This document shows positions 36,150 through 45,330 of a stretch of DNA of 64,000 bases, piece by piece (positions within the stretch are counted from its first letter, which is position 1; each line of letters starts with the position of its first letter). Origin of the DNA: Anaerobacillus sp. CMMVII (GTDB taxonomy: Bacteria; Bacillota; Bacilli; Bacillales; Anaerobacillaceae); contig NZ_JACEHK010000010.1 of assembly GCF_025377685.1 (NCBI RefSeq), positions 124,001 through 188,000 of the forward strand. Reading direction: 5' to 3'. The notes under the pieces were generated by a model, which worked only from the letters and a program-made list of their open reading frames with translations, was not told the DNA's origin and ran no database searches. Position numbers and translations under genes: made by a program.

Positions 36150-37166
36150 CTACCAGCCACGTTCATACGATTTAGGTACTTCAATAGAAGTATTAAGTTC
36201 TTTAGCAAATGTTCTTGGTAAGTAGGGGTCTCGTAAAAATGGTCGAGCGATGAAAATAAGGTCAGCTCTTTCATTTCGTAAAATTTCTTCTGCTTGATTT
36301 CCTGTTGTTATCAGGCCTACTGCGCCAGTAGGAATAGTAGCTTGGTGACGAATGGTTTCTGCATAGCGAACTTGATAGCCAGGGTAAGCATCAATTGCTG
36401 CGGGAACAACGGCTCCCGAGCTACAATCAATTAGGTCTATGCCTTGTGCTTTCATTTTTTTGCCATATTCAACAAAGACATCTAAGCTATTTCCTTCCTT
36501 TGCATATTCATTTGCGGAAATGCGAACGAAAAGTGGACCTTCCCAGACTGTTTTTATATTGTTAATTACATGTTTTAATATCTCATAACGTCTCTCGGGA
36601 GTGCCTCCAAAGGCATCATCACGGTGATTAGTTAATGGAGATAAGAATTCATTGAGTAAATACCCGTGTGCAGCATGGATCTCAATTACATCGAAACCAG
36701 CTTGCTTAGCTCGTTCTGCCCCTTTTTTAAAGGCCTCGACCGTCTCAAAAATTTGCTCTTCCGTCATTTCTTCAGGGGTTTGCATCGTTTCGTTAAATGG
36801 AATGGGAGATGGAGCAAAAATTGGACCTTTTACCATTGCTTTTCTACCGGCATGCGCTAACTGAATACCAATCTTCCCACCTAGTTCGTGTACATGATCC
36901 ACCAAGCGCTTCAAACCTTCAATGTGGGCATCATCCCAAATACCCAGGTCTTGATCTGAAATTCTTCCTTGCGGTGTTACCGCTGTTGCTTCAATAATAA
37001 TTAAACCTACTTGTCCTATTGCACGACTTCCATAGTGAGTAACATGCCAATCTGTAACGAATCCCTTCTTATTATCAGCCATATACATACACATAGGAGC
37101 CATTACTAGGCGATTTTTTAAAGTGATGTTTTTAAGTTCATAAGGTGAAAAAAGCAGTGAAGACAC
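36150..37166 (-). CDS. namA: NADPH dehydrogenase NamA (Old Yellow Enzyme, YqjM)
   Basis: FMN-dependent ene-reductase that reduces alpha,beta-unsaturated carbonyls and nitro compounds, linked to oxidative stress. OYE barrel: [14 protein letters not shown] (redox-tuning Cys ~26), [27 protein letters not shown] with the substrate His pair, and [20 protein letters not shown] start at 37166 after AAGGAGGG. Length 338, equal to YqjM. Same relative position as yqjM in Bacillus subtilis. Confidence 0.95.
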   Translation of the reverse strand: MSSLLFSPYELKNITLKNRLVMAPMCMYMADNKKGFVTDWHVTHYGSRAIGQVGLIIIEATAVTPQGRISDQDLGIWDDAHIEGLKRLVDHVHELGGKIGIQLAHAGRKAMVKGPIFAPSPIPFNETMQTPEEMTEEQIFETVEAFKKGAERAKQAGFDVIEIHAAHGYLLNEFLSPLTNHRDDAFGGTPERRYEILKHVINNIKTVWEGPLFVRISANEYAKEGNSLDVFVEYGKKMKAQGIDLIDCSSGAVVPAAIDAYPGYQVRYAETIRHQATIPTGAVGLITTGNQAEEILRNERADLIFIARPFLRDPYLPRTFAKELNTSIEVPKSYERGW

Positions 37167-37285
37167 GGATGAACCCTCCTTTTATTCGTTTACTTAAATG
37201 TTATCACAAATCTTCCCAACTCACTAATGAAAATAGGTACTTTAATCCATACTAAAAAAAAGCTAGAGTAAAAAGGAGAAGGTTT

Positions 37286-37654
37286 ATGAATCACATCAAA
37301 CCGATCATTATCAAATTTATCATTTATTGTATTCTTATCACAATGGTGTTACTATTTTATGGATTTTCTTTTCTATCATTAGTTACATTGTCAGCAATAT
37401 TAGCTGTTGTTACCTACGTTCTTGGTGATATGTTTACTTTACCATTGAAAGGCAATTGGGTTGCTACACTTACTGATGGAGCAACGGTTTTTCTGGGTGT
37501 ATTGATTTGGATTGTACCTACTTATGGTTTTTATTTTTCCACTATTGGAGGTGCATTATTTGTTGCATTTCTTGTGGCGGTTTGCGAGTGGTTTCTACAC
37601 ATTTACGTAATTGGCAGGCTAGATAGAGAGGACCGTGAACCAATTTATGATTAG
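37286..37654 (+). CDS. DUF2512 membrane protein (YndM-like)
   Basis: A 122-residue protein of four hydrophobic spans: IIKFIIYCILITMVLLFYGF, SFLSLVTLSAILAVVTYVLG, TDGATVFLGVLIWIVPTYGF and GALFVAFLVAVCEWFLHIYV, with an acidic C-terminal tail. The pattern matches DUF2512/YndM. Function unknown. Ribosome binding site AAAAAGGAGAAGG. It is transcribed alone. Confidence 0.82.
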   Translation: MNHIKPIIIKFIIYCILITMVLLFYGFSFLSLVTLSAILAVVTYVLGDMFTLPLKGNWVATLTDGATVFLGVLIWIVPTYGFYFSTIGGALFVAFLVAVCEWFLHIYVIGRLDREDREPIYD

Positions 37655-37671
37655 GGTGTCATAGGACGACT

Positions 37672-37880
37672 GAAAAGCAACAAAGTTTACAAAGAGAGTC
37701 TTTGTTAAAGAAAGGTCAAAAATTGTTGCTTTTAAAATAACTAATAACGATTAGCTATATTAAGGTCTCGGGTATCTCTTCTAACATTGAACTTGTTTTA
37801 ATCGCAGAAATATGGTTCATTGATTATAATAATTTGAGCAACAATCTTTTAGGAAAGAGCGTTACGAAAAGAGCATTAAA
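37672..37880. repeat. MITE-like element, copy G (probably two joined parts)
   Basis: AAAAGCAACAAAGTTTACAAAGAGAG and AAATTGTTGCTTTTAA at the left, AGCAACAATCTTTTAGGAAAGAGCG at the right, and the ATTAAGGTCTCGGG interior block shared with copy E and with 46540. Ends are less clear than in other copies. Confidence 0.65.
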
Positions 37881-37901
37881 AATAGAAGGCCACTTGGCCT
37901 T

Positions 37902-38348
37902 CTATTTCTTCTGAAACATTTCTTGATTTAGATATATTAGTATTGAGCTTCGTGTCAGTATTCCTTTAAGCGCTCCGTCAGCGTCTGTCATGCAAATAAA
38001 TGGGTTATTAATCGAAAGTGCTAAAGCTTTAGCAAAAGTGTCACTCATTTTCATGGTAGCAAGTTTTGAGCTCATTACATCTGAAACTTTAAAGTTGTGG
38101 AGGCGATCAAGCTCAATTCGTTCGAGTCCAAGGATTGAATCTAGAATTAACGCTTTACTAATAATACCGTTTAATTTTGATTCTTTGTCTAATACAGGAA
38201 TGGCGGTGTAACCAGATTTAACTAGAACTAATAAGGCGTGCTCAAGACTGTTGTTTTGTTGAACATGTGCTACTTTCTCGATAGGGATGATTAAGCTCTT
38301 AATATTTTCTTCCAAAAACGTACAATTTTTTAAGGTTTCTTGAATCAT
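37902..38348 (-). CDS. darB: c-di-AMP-binding CBS protein (CbpB/DarB, YkuL)
   Basis: Two CBS domains in 148 residues. IPIEKVAHVQQNNSLEHALLVLV and SGYTAIPVLDKESKLNGIIS form CBS1; FKVSDVMSSKL and NPFICMTDADGALKGILTRSSIL form CBS2, with LGLERIELDRL between. This matches DarB/CbpB, which in Bacillus subtilis and Listeria binds c-di-AMP and, when free, activates the stringent-response enzyme Rel and pyruvate carboxylase. The frame is open to 38393; Met at 38348 fits the known length better, but neither start has a strong ribosome binding site. Confidence 0.85.
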   Translation of the reverse strand: MIQETLKNCTFLEENIKSLIIPIEKVAHVQQNNSLEHALLVLVKSGYTAIPVLDKESKLNGIISKALILDSILGLERIELDRLHNFKVSDVMSSKLATMKMSDTFAKALALSINNPFICMTDADGALKGILTRSSILIYLNQEMFQKK

Positions 38349-38509
38349 TTTTATCACGTTCTTTTCATCTAGAGTTGTAAAAGTAATAAACATTCCACTC
38401 TCTAATACTAGGAGTCATTGATTTTTTTGTCAACTGGAAGCTCCTTCATATAAAAGAGAATAAATCTAGACTATTTGGACAGAATTCATAAAACGTTAGA
38501 GGTGAAGAA

Positions 38510-38746
38510 ATGCATTCGAAGCAAACGGTTAAGTATACCTGTGATAAATATCCTTCTGGTAATTGTTATTACTATAAGCAGGAAATTATTACACATGATA
38601 GTTGGGAGAATCTCGATTCTTTAGCATGGTCAGCGCCTCGACCTATTACTAAAGAAACATTTTTAAAGCAAAAACAATTAGGATTTAAAACAGAAATTAA
38701 TTACATCAACAAACAACCGGCAAAAATTATTCAATTTCAAACGTGA
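38510..38746 (+). CDS. Small unknown protein (78 aa)
   Basis: I do not recognise the family. ATG 38510 follows AGAGGTGAAG. The product starts MHSKQTVKYTCDKYPSGNCYYY, with two Cys and many aromatic residues, and ends basic and beta-like (YINKQPAKIIQFQT). It has its own terminator, which supports a real gene. Confidence 0.65.
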   Translation: MHSKQTVKYTCDKYPSGNCYYYKQEIITHDSWENLDSLAWSAPRPITKETFLKQKQLGFKTEINYINKQPAKIIQFQT

Positions 38747-38775
38747 AAAAACCCTTAGAATTGAGGGTTTTTTTC
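38744..38775 (+). terminator. Terminator after the 78-aa protein
   Basis: AAAACCCTTAG and TTGAGGGTTTTTTT pair with a small AAT loop and a T tract. Confidence 0.85.
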
Positions 38776-38942
38776 AAAAGATAAGAATGTATATGCGTTT
38801 TTAGTACTTGGTGTCTAGCTTCAGGCGCCATCGGCTCGAGGTCAAATAACCTGCCAGATATAAAAGTGAAAAGCGCACTTTTAATCTGACAGAACATTTG
38901 CTTGTCGCCGATAGGCGGGCGCCTTGCGCTTTTCTTACGTTT
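38775..38942. repeat. Hairpin repeat family R, copy 2
   Basis: Same AAAAGATAAGAATGTAT opening and GCGCTTTTCTTACG end as copy 1, but the stem arms read GGCGCCATCGGC and GCCGATAGGCGGGCGCC instead of the copy 1 CCCAGCCCC/GGGGCT arms: paired changes on both sides. A truncated MITE-type block (CCCCGAGACCTTGATATATC) follows to 39003. Confidence 0.85.
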
Positions 38943-39006
38943 TATAGGCTATTAGTTTAATCTTGCTTTTGTGTTTGCCCCGAGACCTTGATATATCTTG
39001 TCATTA

Positions 39007-39837
39007 CTAGCTATTTTTTAAGCAAGAATCTATGAGAAGATAGCCATGCCAAAAATTTTCAGGGCTTTTATCAATCTTACTTTGTAAAAGATGTGACGCA
39101 GGTACAATTTTAACATTTTTTTGTTTAAGGCTTTTTACAGCCTCAGTGACACCCTTTACCGTTGCATCCCCTTTTACACCTACATGACCAATACCAATCG
39201 CATGGCCTTTGCGCTCAGCTACTTTTACAAGTTTATTCATTTGCTTATAAACATGACTACTTGACGAATGAGTATCATCTAAAAAAATATCACGCATTCC
39301 CCAAGGAACACCAAGTTCTTCAGCTAATCTAGGTATGACTGAATTAGGGGCTGTGCCACTGTCAATAAAGTATAAGTTGTATTCCTTAGCCGTTTCTAGT
39401 ATTACCCTCATAATTGCTTCATCCTCGACAATAAGTGATCCCATATGATTGTTCATACCTTTTGCATGTGGGACACTCTCGATCGCTTGAACCACTCGCT
39501 TTTTTACCTCAGTTAAAGATAAATCCTTTGTAATAGGGTTTGGACCTAACCAAGAAGACTTTCCTTTTTTAGGTTGTAGTGGTAAGTGAATCATGACCTC
39601 TAATCCTAAACTATGGGCGAGTTCAGCCTGTTTTTTAGATTGTTCTAAAAAGGGCATTACGGCTACTGTTATTGGGATTTTTGTTTGAAAAAAGTCATGA
39701 ACACCTTTGACATCACCACCAAAATCATCAATAATAATCGCAACCTTTACATCTTCTAAACTTTCAGCATTAATTGTTGGTGGAATAACCATCGTAAACA
39801 GACAAAGTAACAATAAAATCATATGTGTTGGTTTCAT
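39007..39837 (-). CDS. Divergent polysaccharide deacetylase family protein (YibQ/DUF610)
   Basis: Exported protein with a signal peptide (KPTHMILLLLCLFTMVIPPTINA) and the divergent deacetylase NodB-like barrel: VAIIIDDFGG near the start, VAVMPFLEQSKKQAELAHSLG, VMIHLPLQP, GMNNHMGS (metal-ligand region), YFIDSGTAPNSV, FLDDTHSS and AIGIGHV. Length 276. The frame is open to 39879; ATG 39837 follows ATGGAGGAAAG. Likely a cell-envelope function; substrate unknown. Confidence 0.87.
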   Translation of the reverse strand: MKPTHMILLLLCLFTMVIPPTINAESLEDVKVAIIIDDFGGDVKGVHDFFQTKIPITVAVMPFLEQSKKQAELAHSLGLEVMIHLPLQPKKGKSSWLGPNPITKDLSLTEVKKRVVQAIESVPHAKGMNNHMGSLIVEDEAIMRVILETAKEYNLYFIDSGTAPNSVIPRLAEELGVPWGMRDIFLDDTHSSSSHVYKQMNKLVKVAERKGHAIGIGHVGVKGDATVKGVTEAVKSLKQKNVKIVPASHLLQSKIDKSPENFWHGYLLIDSCLKNS

Positions 39838-39909
39838 TTTTCTTTCCTCCATTACTGATTTCTTACATAATTTGTCCATCTCATAACAGTTTTAGCCTAT
39901 TAACGATGC

Positions 39910-39943
39910 AAAAAAAAAGGAGATCTAAAGAAAGATCCCTCAT
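39910..39943 (-). terminator. Terminator of tnrA
   Basis: On the minus strand GGGATCTTT and AGATCTCC pair across CTTTA, followed by T9. Confidence 0.88.
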
Positions 39944-39945
39944 AA

Positions 39946-40251
39946 TTATTTTCTCATATTAAAAGCTGCATTTAATTGACCGCGGAGCATGCGCTCTCTA
40001 AGTTCATTTTCACGTAGTTTCTTTTGCTCCATTTTTCTAATTTCAAATGTTTGCATACCATCCTCCATTTTATTGGCAATGTCAACTAAGCGCTCTACAT
40101 CGGAAAAAGAGAATTTTCTGGTTCCACCTTTTGATCGATCAGGAAAAATAAGCTTGCGTTCTTCGTAATAACGAATTTGTCTCTCTGATAAACCTGTTAA
40201 CTCGCTCACGACGCCAATTGTAATAACTTTTTTATTTTTATAGGAAGACAA
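39946..40251 (-). CDS. tnrA: Nitrogen regulator TnrA
   Basis: MerR-family global regulator active during nitrogen limitation and held inactive by feedback-inhibited glutamine synthetase. The HTH is [29 protein letters not shown], then [24 protein letters not shown]. The C-terminal [17 protein letters not shown] is the TnrA-specific glutamine-synthetase-binding tail, which separates it from GlnR. TTG 40251 lies 9 bases after AGGAG; the longer frame at 40260 has no spacing. About 101 residues. A TnrA-type box lies upstream. Confidence 0.92.
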   Translation of the reverse strand: MSSYKNKKVITIGVVSELTGLSERQIRYYEERKLIFPDRSKGGTRKFSFSDVERLVDIANKMEDGMQTFEIRKMEQKKLRENELRERMLRGQLNAAFNMRK

Positions 40252-40386
40252 GTTTATCAACTCCTGTCTATAAAATATTTCATTTAGGCTAAATTCGGAT
40301 GTTTAACAAACCAATTGCTTTTCCTTAATTAAAACTTACAGATCTTTACTGAAGTACGTTTACGAAAGATCCTTTTATAATAATAA

Positions 40387-40437
40387 CACTATACCACTTT
40401 TTAGAAATCGGTAAGGGAATTTGTAAGAAAATCTATC
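40387..40437 (-). promoter_or_regulatory. TnrA box and promoter upstream of tnrA
   Basis: TGTAAGAAAATCTATCA (40421-40437) matches the TnrA/GlnR box TGTNANAWWWTMTNACA with one mismatch. On the minus strand a TATAGT -10 box lies at 40392-40387, putting the box centre near -49, the position from which TnrA activates. This predicts positive autoregulation. Confidence 0.65.
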
Positions 40438-40507
40438 AAGGAACGTTCTTTCTGTTTTAAGGTTAAGACTAAAAACAAGTATTTTTAAAAAATGGAAATA
40501 ATAAAGG

Positions 40508-40557
40508 ATAGGCGTCTCTTCTAGAGTATATGGGAAGTGGGCGCTTTTTTTGCAAGA
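40508..40557 (+). terminator. Terminator-like hairpin in the aspartokinase leader
   Basis: GCGTCTCTTC and GGAAGTGGGCGC pair, followed by T7. No plus-strand gene lies before it, so it may be a leader attenuator of the aspartokinase gene, about 115 bases downstream. The lysine-riboswitch core motifs are not seen. Confidence 0.45.
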
Positions 40558-40671
40558 ATCTCGCTGCTTGCTACCAAAAGACTATAGTGATAAAATTTTA
40601 AATTATTAATCAATTCAACAAACAATTTACTGGTACTGAAAAAACTACAATTATGAGGTGACTATGAAATT

Positions 40672-42045
40672 ATGAAGGTTTGTAAGTTTGGTGGAACATC
40701 GTTAGCAAGCGCTGAACAGATGAAAAAAGTAGCGAATATCGTTATGGCAGATACCGAAAGAAAAATTGTCGTTGTTTCAGCACCAGGAAAGAGATTTAAG
40801 GAAGATACGAAAGTAACTGATTTATTAATTTCTTTAGCAGATGAGGCATTAACTAATGGTGATGTCGACGAGGCTTTACGTTTAGTTGTCAGTCGTTATG
40901 AGCAAATTGCGTTGGCATTAAACTTATCAGAGGATATTGTTAGGATCATTACAGATGATTTAGAGTCACGATTAGCTGCAAAAGATGAAGGTGATCAGGA
41001 GTTTACCGACCTAATGAAAGCTAGTGGTGAAGATAATTGTGCAAAACTATTTTCTTTTTATCTACAATCATTAGGGGTGAATGCTCATTATGTAGATCCA
41101 AAGGAAGTAGGTTTGTTAGTAAGTAAAGAGTATGGAAATGCTCAAGTTCTTCCTGAAGCTTATGAGAATTTATACGCTAGAATGAGAAACAAAGAGGGTG
41201 TATTAATTTTCCCTGGATTTTTTGGCTACACAGAAGAGGGGACGCTTGTAACTTTTCCCCGTGGTGGCTCAGATATTACTGGTTCGATTGTGGCTGCTGC
41301 CGTGGAAGCAGAGCTATACGAAAATTTCACTGATGTAGATTCCGTTTTTGCTGCTAACCCAAATGTCGTACAAAACCCAGTGGAAATTAAAGAATTAACC
41401 TATCGCGAAATGCGAGAACTTTCTTACGCAGGTTTTTCAGTGTTTCATGATGAAGCGCTAATACCAGCTTTTAAAAAAGGAGTTCCTGTTTGTATTAAAA
41501 ACACAAATAACCCAGCTGCTAGAGGAACGATGGTCGTAAACGAGCGGAATTTTATGATCAACCCAATTGTCGGGATAGCAAGCGATACTGGGTTTAGCAC
41601 CATCTATGTAAGGAAATACTTAATGAACAGAGAAATTGGCTTTGGACGAAAGCTTTTAGAGATTTTAGAGGATCAGGGTCTCTCCTACGAGCATATGCCA
41701 TCAGGTATTGATGATACATCGATCATCCTTAGAGATTCTCAGTTATCACCAGAGATAGAAGCGAGAATTGTTTCTCGCATTGAGAATGAACTTGACGTCG
41801 ATGATGTTCACGTTGAGCACGACTTTGCAATGGTGATGATTGTCGGTGAAGGTATGAAAAAAATGGTTGGAATTACAGCTAAAGCGACAACGGGATTAGC
41901 CAGAGCAGGAGTAAATCTCCATATGATTAATCAAGGCTCATCTGAGGTCAGTATGGTATTTGGAGTTAAGTCTGTAGATGCTGACAAGGCTGTCAGAGAA
42001 TTATATAACGATTTCTTCGTAGAAACAAAAAGCCCAGTTCTTTAA
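40672..42045 (+). CDS. thrD: Aspartokinase III (YclM/ThrD type)
   Basis: Phosphorylates aspartate, the first step toward lysine, threonine and methionine. The single-chain 457-residue monofunctional form has KFGGTSLASAEQMKKVANIV, catalytic-domain FPGFFGYTEEGTLVTFPRGGSD, YENFTDVDSVFAANP, and two C-terminal ACT domains (GIASDTGFSTIYVRKYLM; MVMIVGEGMKKMVGITAKA). It has no internal start for a beta subunit, unlike the LysC type. YclM of Bacillus subtilis is the closest named form. It stands alone, with a terminator overlapping its last codons. Confidence 0.9.
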   Translation: MKVCKFGGTSLASAEQMKKVANIVMADTERKIVVVSAPGKRFKEDTKVTDLLISLADEALTNGDVDEALRLVVSRYEQIALALNLSEDIVRIITDDLESRLAAKDEGDQEFTDLMKASGEDNCAKLFSFYLQSLGVNAHYVDPKEVGLLVSKEYGNAQVLPEAYENLYARMRNKEGVLIFPGFFGYTEEGTLVTFPRGGSDITGSIVAAAVEAELYENFTDVDSVFAANPNVVQNPVEIKELTYREMRELSYAGFSVFHDEALIPAFKKGVPVCIKNTNNPAARGTMVVNERNFMINPIVGIASDTGFSTIYVRKYLMNREIGFGRKLLEILEDQGLSYEHMPSGIDDTSIILRDSQLSPEIEARIVSRIENELDVDDVHVEHDFAMVMIVGEGMKKMVGITAKATTGLARAGVNLHMINQGSSEVSMVFGVKSVDADKAVRELYNDFFVETKSPVL

Positions 42046-42060
42046 GAACTGGGTTTTTCT
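42028..42060 (+). terminator. Terminator of aspartokinase
   Basis: AGCCCAGTTCTT and AGAACTGGGTTTTT pair across TA; the left arm lies in the last codons of the gene. Confidence 0.88.
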
Positions 42061-42112
42061 TCATCCTTTAAGACCTCGAAGCTTAGCTAAACAACTCTAG
42101 ATTTTACACTTT

Positions 42113-42934
42113 CTACTTATCTCGTGACATATTAATAATTAACTGTTTTAATTCCTTTACTTCGTTTCTTAACTCAGCTAATTGGTCAGGTTCTTCTAAT
42201 TTATCCGCCGCATCTGCTTTCTCGACATTACTTACAATAACCCCGATAAACAAGTTAAATATGACAAACGTCCCTACAAGGACAAACAAAACAAAGTAAA
42301 TCCATGCCCATGGCAATTCGTGAAAAATTGGCCACATGACGCCACTAGCCCAAGATTCTAATGTAACGACTTGGAATAATGTCAATAAAGACAACTGGAG
42401 CGAGCCAAAATACTCTGGTGCGACTTCAGCAAAGAGCATGGTTCCAGTCACAGCAAAAATATAGAAAATAATGCTCATTAGAAGCATTATGTTTCCTAGA
42501 GCAGGTATCGTTAACAATAATGCATCGACTAGCTTACGTAAAGAAGGCAAAATGGAAATGGCCCTGAATACACGAAGTACACGTAAAATCCGTAATACCG
42601 TAACAAAGTGTGCGCCAACAAAAATGTGGCCAGCAGCAACGATTAAAAAGTCAAACCAATTCCAACTATTTTTGAAAAAATGGATGAATTTTTTTTCAGC
42701 AATCATTCGTAAGACGATCTCAACGGTGAAAATCCAGATAAGAGCTCTATCCATTAGGTAAAATAATTCTTTGTAAGATTCGTAAATTGATGGGTATGTT
42801 TCGAGGCCAACAATTATTGCATTAAACATAATGAGGCCAAGAATTGTTCCGGTAAAATACTTATGATTGACGAGCTGATGTATCTGACGTCGCAAATTAG
42901 GCATTTTTGTTTCTGTGTTGGGCATTTCAGACAT
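42113..42934 (-). CDS. Bacterial voltage-gated sodium channel (NaChBac/NavBP family)
   Basis: Homotetrameric six-TM channel. Segments S1-S6 are recognisable: S1 ILGLIMFNAIIVGLETYPS, S2-S3 acidic residues in IWIFTVEIVLRM and NWFDFLIV, S4 voltage sensor RILRVLRVFRAISILPSLRKL (Arg/Lys every third residue), pore helix and selectivity filter TLESWAS, and S6 ending VIFNLFIGVIV. A C-terminal coiled coil (AELRNEVKELKQLIINMS) drives tetramer assembly. The filter is identical to that of NaChBac. In alkaliphilic Bacillus this channel admits Na+ for pH homeostasis and motility. Confidence 0.95.
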   Translation of the reverse strand: MSEMPNTETKMPNLRRQIHQLVNHKYFTGTILGLIMFNAIIVGLETYPSIYESYKELFYLMDRALIWIFTVEIVLRMIAEKKFIHFFKNSWNWFDFLIVAAGHIFVGAHFVTVLRILRVLRVFRAISILPSLRKLVDALLLTIPALGNIMLLMSIIFYIFAVTGTMLFAEVAPEYFGSLQLSLLTLFQVVTLESWASGVMWPIFHELPWAWIYFVLFVLVGTFVIFNLFIGVIVSNVEKADAADKLEEPDQLAELRNEVKELKQLIINMSRDK

Positions 42935-43093
42935 AATGTTCCTCCGATAATAAAATCTTCTTTTAGCACTAACTTTTATTCTACTAAATATTTGAGCTCG
43001 ATGAAACAGTTTAATTGCATTTTAGAAATAAGTTCAAGGTTGTAGCGGTCAGAATACTAGAATTACTCATACAAATACTCCTGGGAAAATAAA

Positions 43094-43126
43094 AATAGCC
43101 TAGCTAAGAACTAGGCCGTTACATAC
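43094..43126 (-). terminator. Terminator of the proBAC operon
   Basis: On the minus strand GGCCTAGTTC and TAGCTAGGCTA pair, followed by TTTTTATTTT. Confidence 0.82.
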
Positions 43127-43157
43127 AGAAAGAAATGTTGATATCTACTATTTACTG

Positions 43158-43991
43158 CTACTTCACGACGGAATATTGTTTGCCGAGTTCCGTAGAGCGC
43201 TGGGCAGCTCTTTTAATGCATTCCACCATTGCTTCTTGGTATTGAAAGCTTTCAAGAACTTTAAAGCCAGCCTCAGTAGTCCCACCTGGACTCATTACTT
43301 GTTTATATAATGTTTTGGAAGAAAGAGTTGTAGACTTTATTCTTTCAGCTGCGCCGATAAGCACTTGTGCGATTAATTGTTTTGCTAGCTCCTCATCTAA
43401 TCCGATTTCTTTTGCACCTATTTCCATGGCCTCGATTAAATAGTAAATATACGCAGGGCCGGACCCTGATAAACCAGTTATTGCATCCAATTTTTGTTCT
43501 TCGACAGTCACGACTTCGCCTATCGCTTTAAATAATGTTTCCGCTAGCATAGTATGTTCTTCTTTTGCAGAACTGCCACCTGAAATGGCGGTAATTGATT
43601 GGCCGACAGCAGCCGAAGTATTAGGCATTGTTCTAATAATCGGTGCCTCATGACAAAGTAATTGGGAGATACATGATGTCGATACACCTGCAAGTATCGA
43701 GATGAATATTTGCTTGTTTGTTGTGAACTCTTTAATTTTACCGATCGTCTCAGCGATATCCTTCGGTTTGATTGCAAAAATAATAATATCCATCTTTGGG
43801 AGTACTTCTTGATAGTTATAAAAAGTATTTACATGGTATTGTTCCTGTAAAAGGAGAAGTTTTTCTTTGTTACTTCGGTTTGTCACATTAATTTGCTGTG
43901 GCAGTAATATTTTTTTTGTTAAAATACCAGAGATCATTGCCTCAGCCATACTTCCAGCACCGATAAAAGCAACCTTTTTATTCGCTAACAT
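43158..43991 (-). CDS. proC: Pyrroline-5-carboxylate reductase
   Basis: Last step of proline synthesis, P5C to proline with NAD(P)H. Rossmann motif VAFIGAGSMAEAMISGI at the start, then IFAIKPKD, IIRTMPNTSAAVGQS and the family signature GLSGSGPAYIYYLIEAM with MSPGGTTEAG near the end. The frame is open to 44009, but ATG 43991 follows AAGGAGAGG. Length 277. Corresponds to yqjO (proI). It is the third gene of a T-box-controlled operon proB-proA-proC, 80 bases after proA. Confidence 0.93.
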   Translation of the reverse strand: MLANKKVAFIGAGSMAEAMISGILTKKILLPQQINVTNRSNKEKLLLLQEQYHVNTFYNYQEVLPKMDIIIFAIKPKDIAETIGKIKEFTTNKQIFISILAGVSTSCISQLLCHEAPIIRTMPNTSAAVGQSITAISGGSSAKEEHTMLAETLFKAIGEVVTVEEQKLDAITGLSGSGPAYIYYLIEAMEIGAKEIGLDEELAKQLIAQVLIGAAERIKSTTLSSKTLYKQVMSPGGTTEAGFKVLESFQYQEAMVECIKRAAQRSTELGKQYSVVK

Positions 43992-44071
43992 ATGGGTCCT
44001 CTCCTTCACTTTGTTTATTTACAGTGCTACTTAATTAAAGTCTTTATTGGTCATTGATTACACATTCCCCA

Positions 44072-45318
44072 TTACGAACGAATTTGTCCGTTTCCTAAAA
44101 TGAGATATTTTGAAGAGGTTAAGGCTTCTAACCCCATTGGTCCTCTAGCATGTAGCTTTTGGGTACTAATACCAATTTCTGCACCAAAGCCAAATTCATA
44201 GCCATCAGTAAAACGAGTCGAAGCATTATGATAAAGTGCAGCTGCATCTACATAAGTGAAGAATTGTTCAACATGTTTGTTAGTTTCGGTGATGATCGCT
44301 TCCGAATGTTTTGAACCATAAGTGGCAATATGTTTTATGGCTTCATCGACGGATGAAACAACCTTAACAGCTAACGTTAAATTTAAAAATTCGGTCTTCC
44401 AATCATCGTCTGATGCGCAGTTCACGCGTTTGTCTAATTGCTTTGCTAATTCATCCCCTCGTAGTTCAACACCTTTATTGATAAGAGCATCTACTAAGTC
44501 TGTAAAGTGTAGCTTCGCCCAATCTTTATGAACAAGTACGGTTTCACAAGCATTACAAACAGAAGGTCGTTGTGCTTTTGCATTTACCACAATATCTACT
44601 GCCATTTGATTTTGTGCCGTTTCGTCGATAAAAATATGACAGTTACCCACACCAGTTTCTAAAACAGGAACAGAAGCCTTTTCAACAACGGAACGGATAA
44701 GGGAGGCACCACCCCGTGGAATAAGAACATCTAAATATTCATTTAACTTAAACATTTTTTCTGCTGTTTCTCGTGATGTGTCTTCAATAAGCTGGACGGC
44801 TTCAACTGGTAGTGAACTTTGCTCAAGTCCGTGACGAATGGCTAGAACTAATGCTTTATTTGAATGAATGGCAGTAGAACTTCCACGTAAGATTACTGCA
44901 TTCCCAGTTTTTAAACAAAGGCTAGCGGCGTCAACCGTTACATTCGGTCTTGCTTCATAAATCATTCCGACGACACCTAAAGGAACGCGGACTTTTTTAA
45001 TTGCAGGCCATTGGGGCGGATGGCTTCAAACGTAACGTTCCCAACAGGATCTTCGAGTTCAAGTAATTGGTTGATGGCTGTGGCGATGTCTTTTAGTCTT
45101 TCTTCCGTTAATCTTAACCGATCTAGTAATCCCTCAGAAAGGCCAGCGTCTTTTCCAACTCCGATATCTTTTTCATTTTCTTGCAAAATAAAATTCATTT
45201 TATCGAGTAGTGCCCGACTGATATATGTTAATGCTTCATTTTTTTGCGCTGTGGAAGCCGCCGCCAATGCTCCGGTTACTTCTTTTGCTTTTTTTGCCTT
45301 TTGAATTAACTCATTCAT
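44072..45318 (-). CDS. proA: Gamma-glutamyl phosphate reductase (frame broken at 44993-44998)
   Basis: Second step of proline synthesis, making glutamate semialdehyde from gamma-glutamyl phosphate. Aldehyde dehydrogenase fold: [38 protein letters not shown], the catalytic Cys in [13 protein letters not shown] and [19 protein letters not shown]. The first frame ends just after RPNGLQLKK; adding one base to the T6 run (A6 on the coding strand) at 44993-44998 restores [13 protein letters not shown] and a 415-residue protein. Starts 12 bases after the stop of proB. Confidence 0.92.
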
Positions 45319-45330
45319 TTTATCCCTCCG

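Noticed and set aside
40440-40560. Lysine riboswitch before aspartokinase
   Set aside because: The conserved AGAGGTGC-type core and five-helix arrangement are not present; only a terminator-like hairpin is seen.
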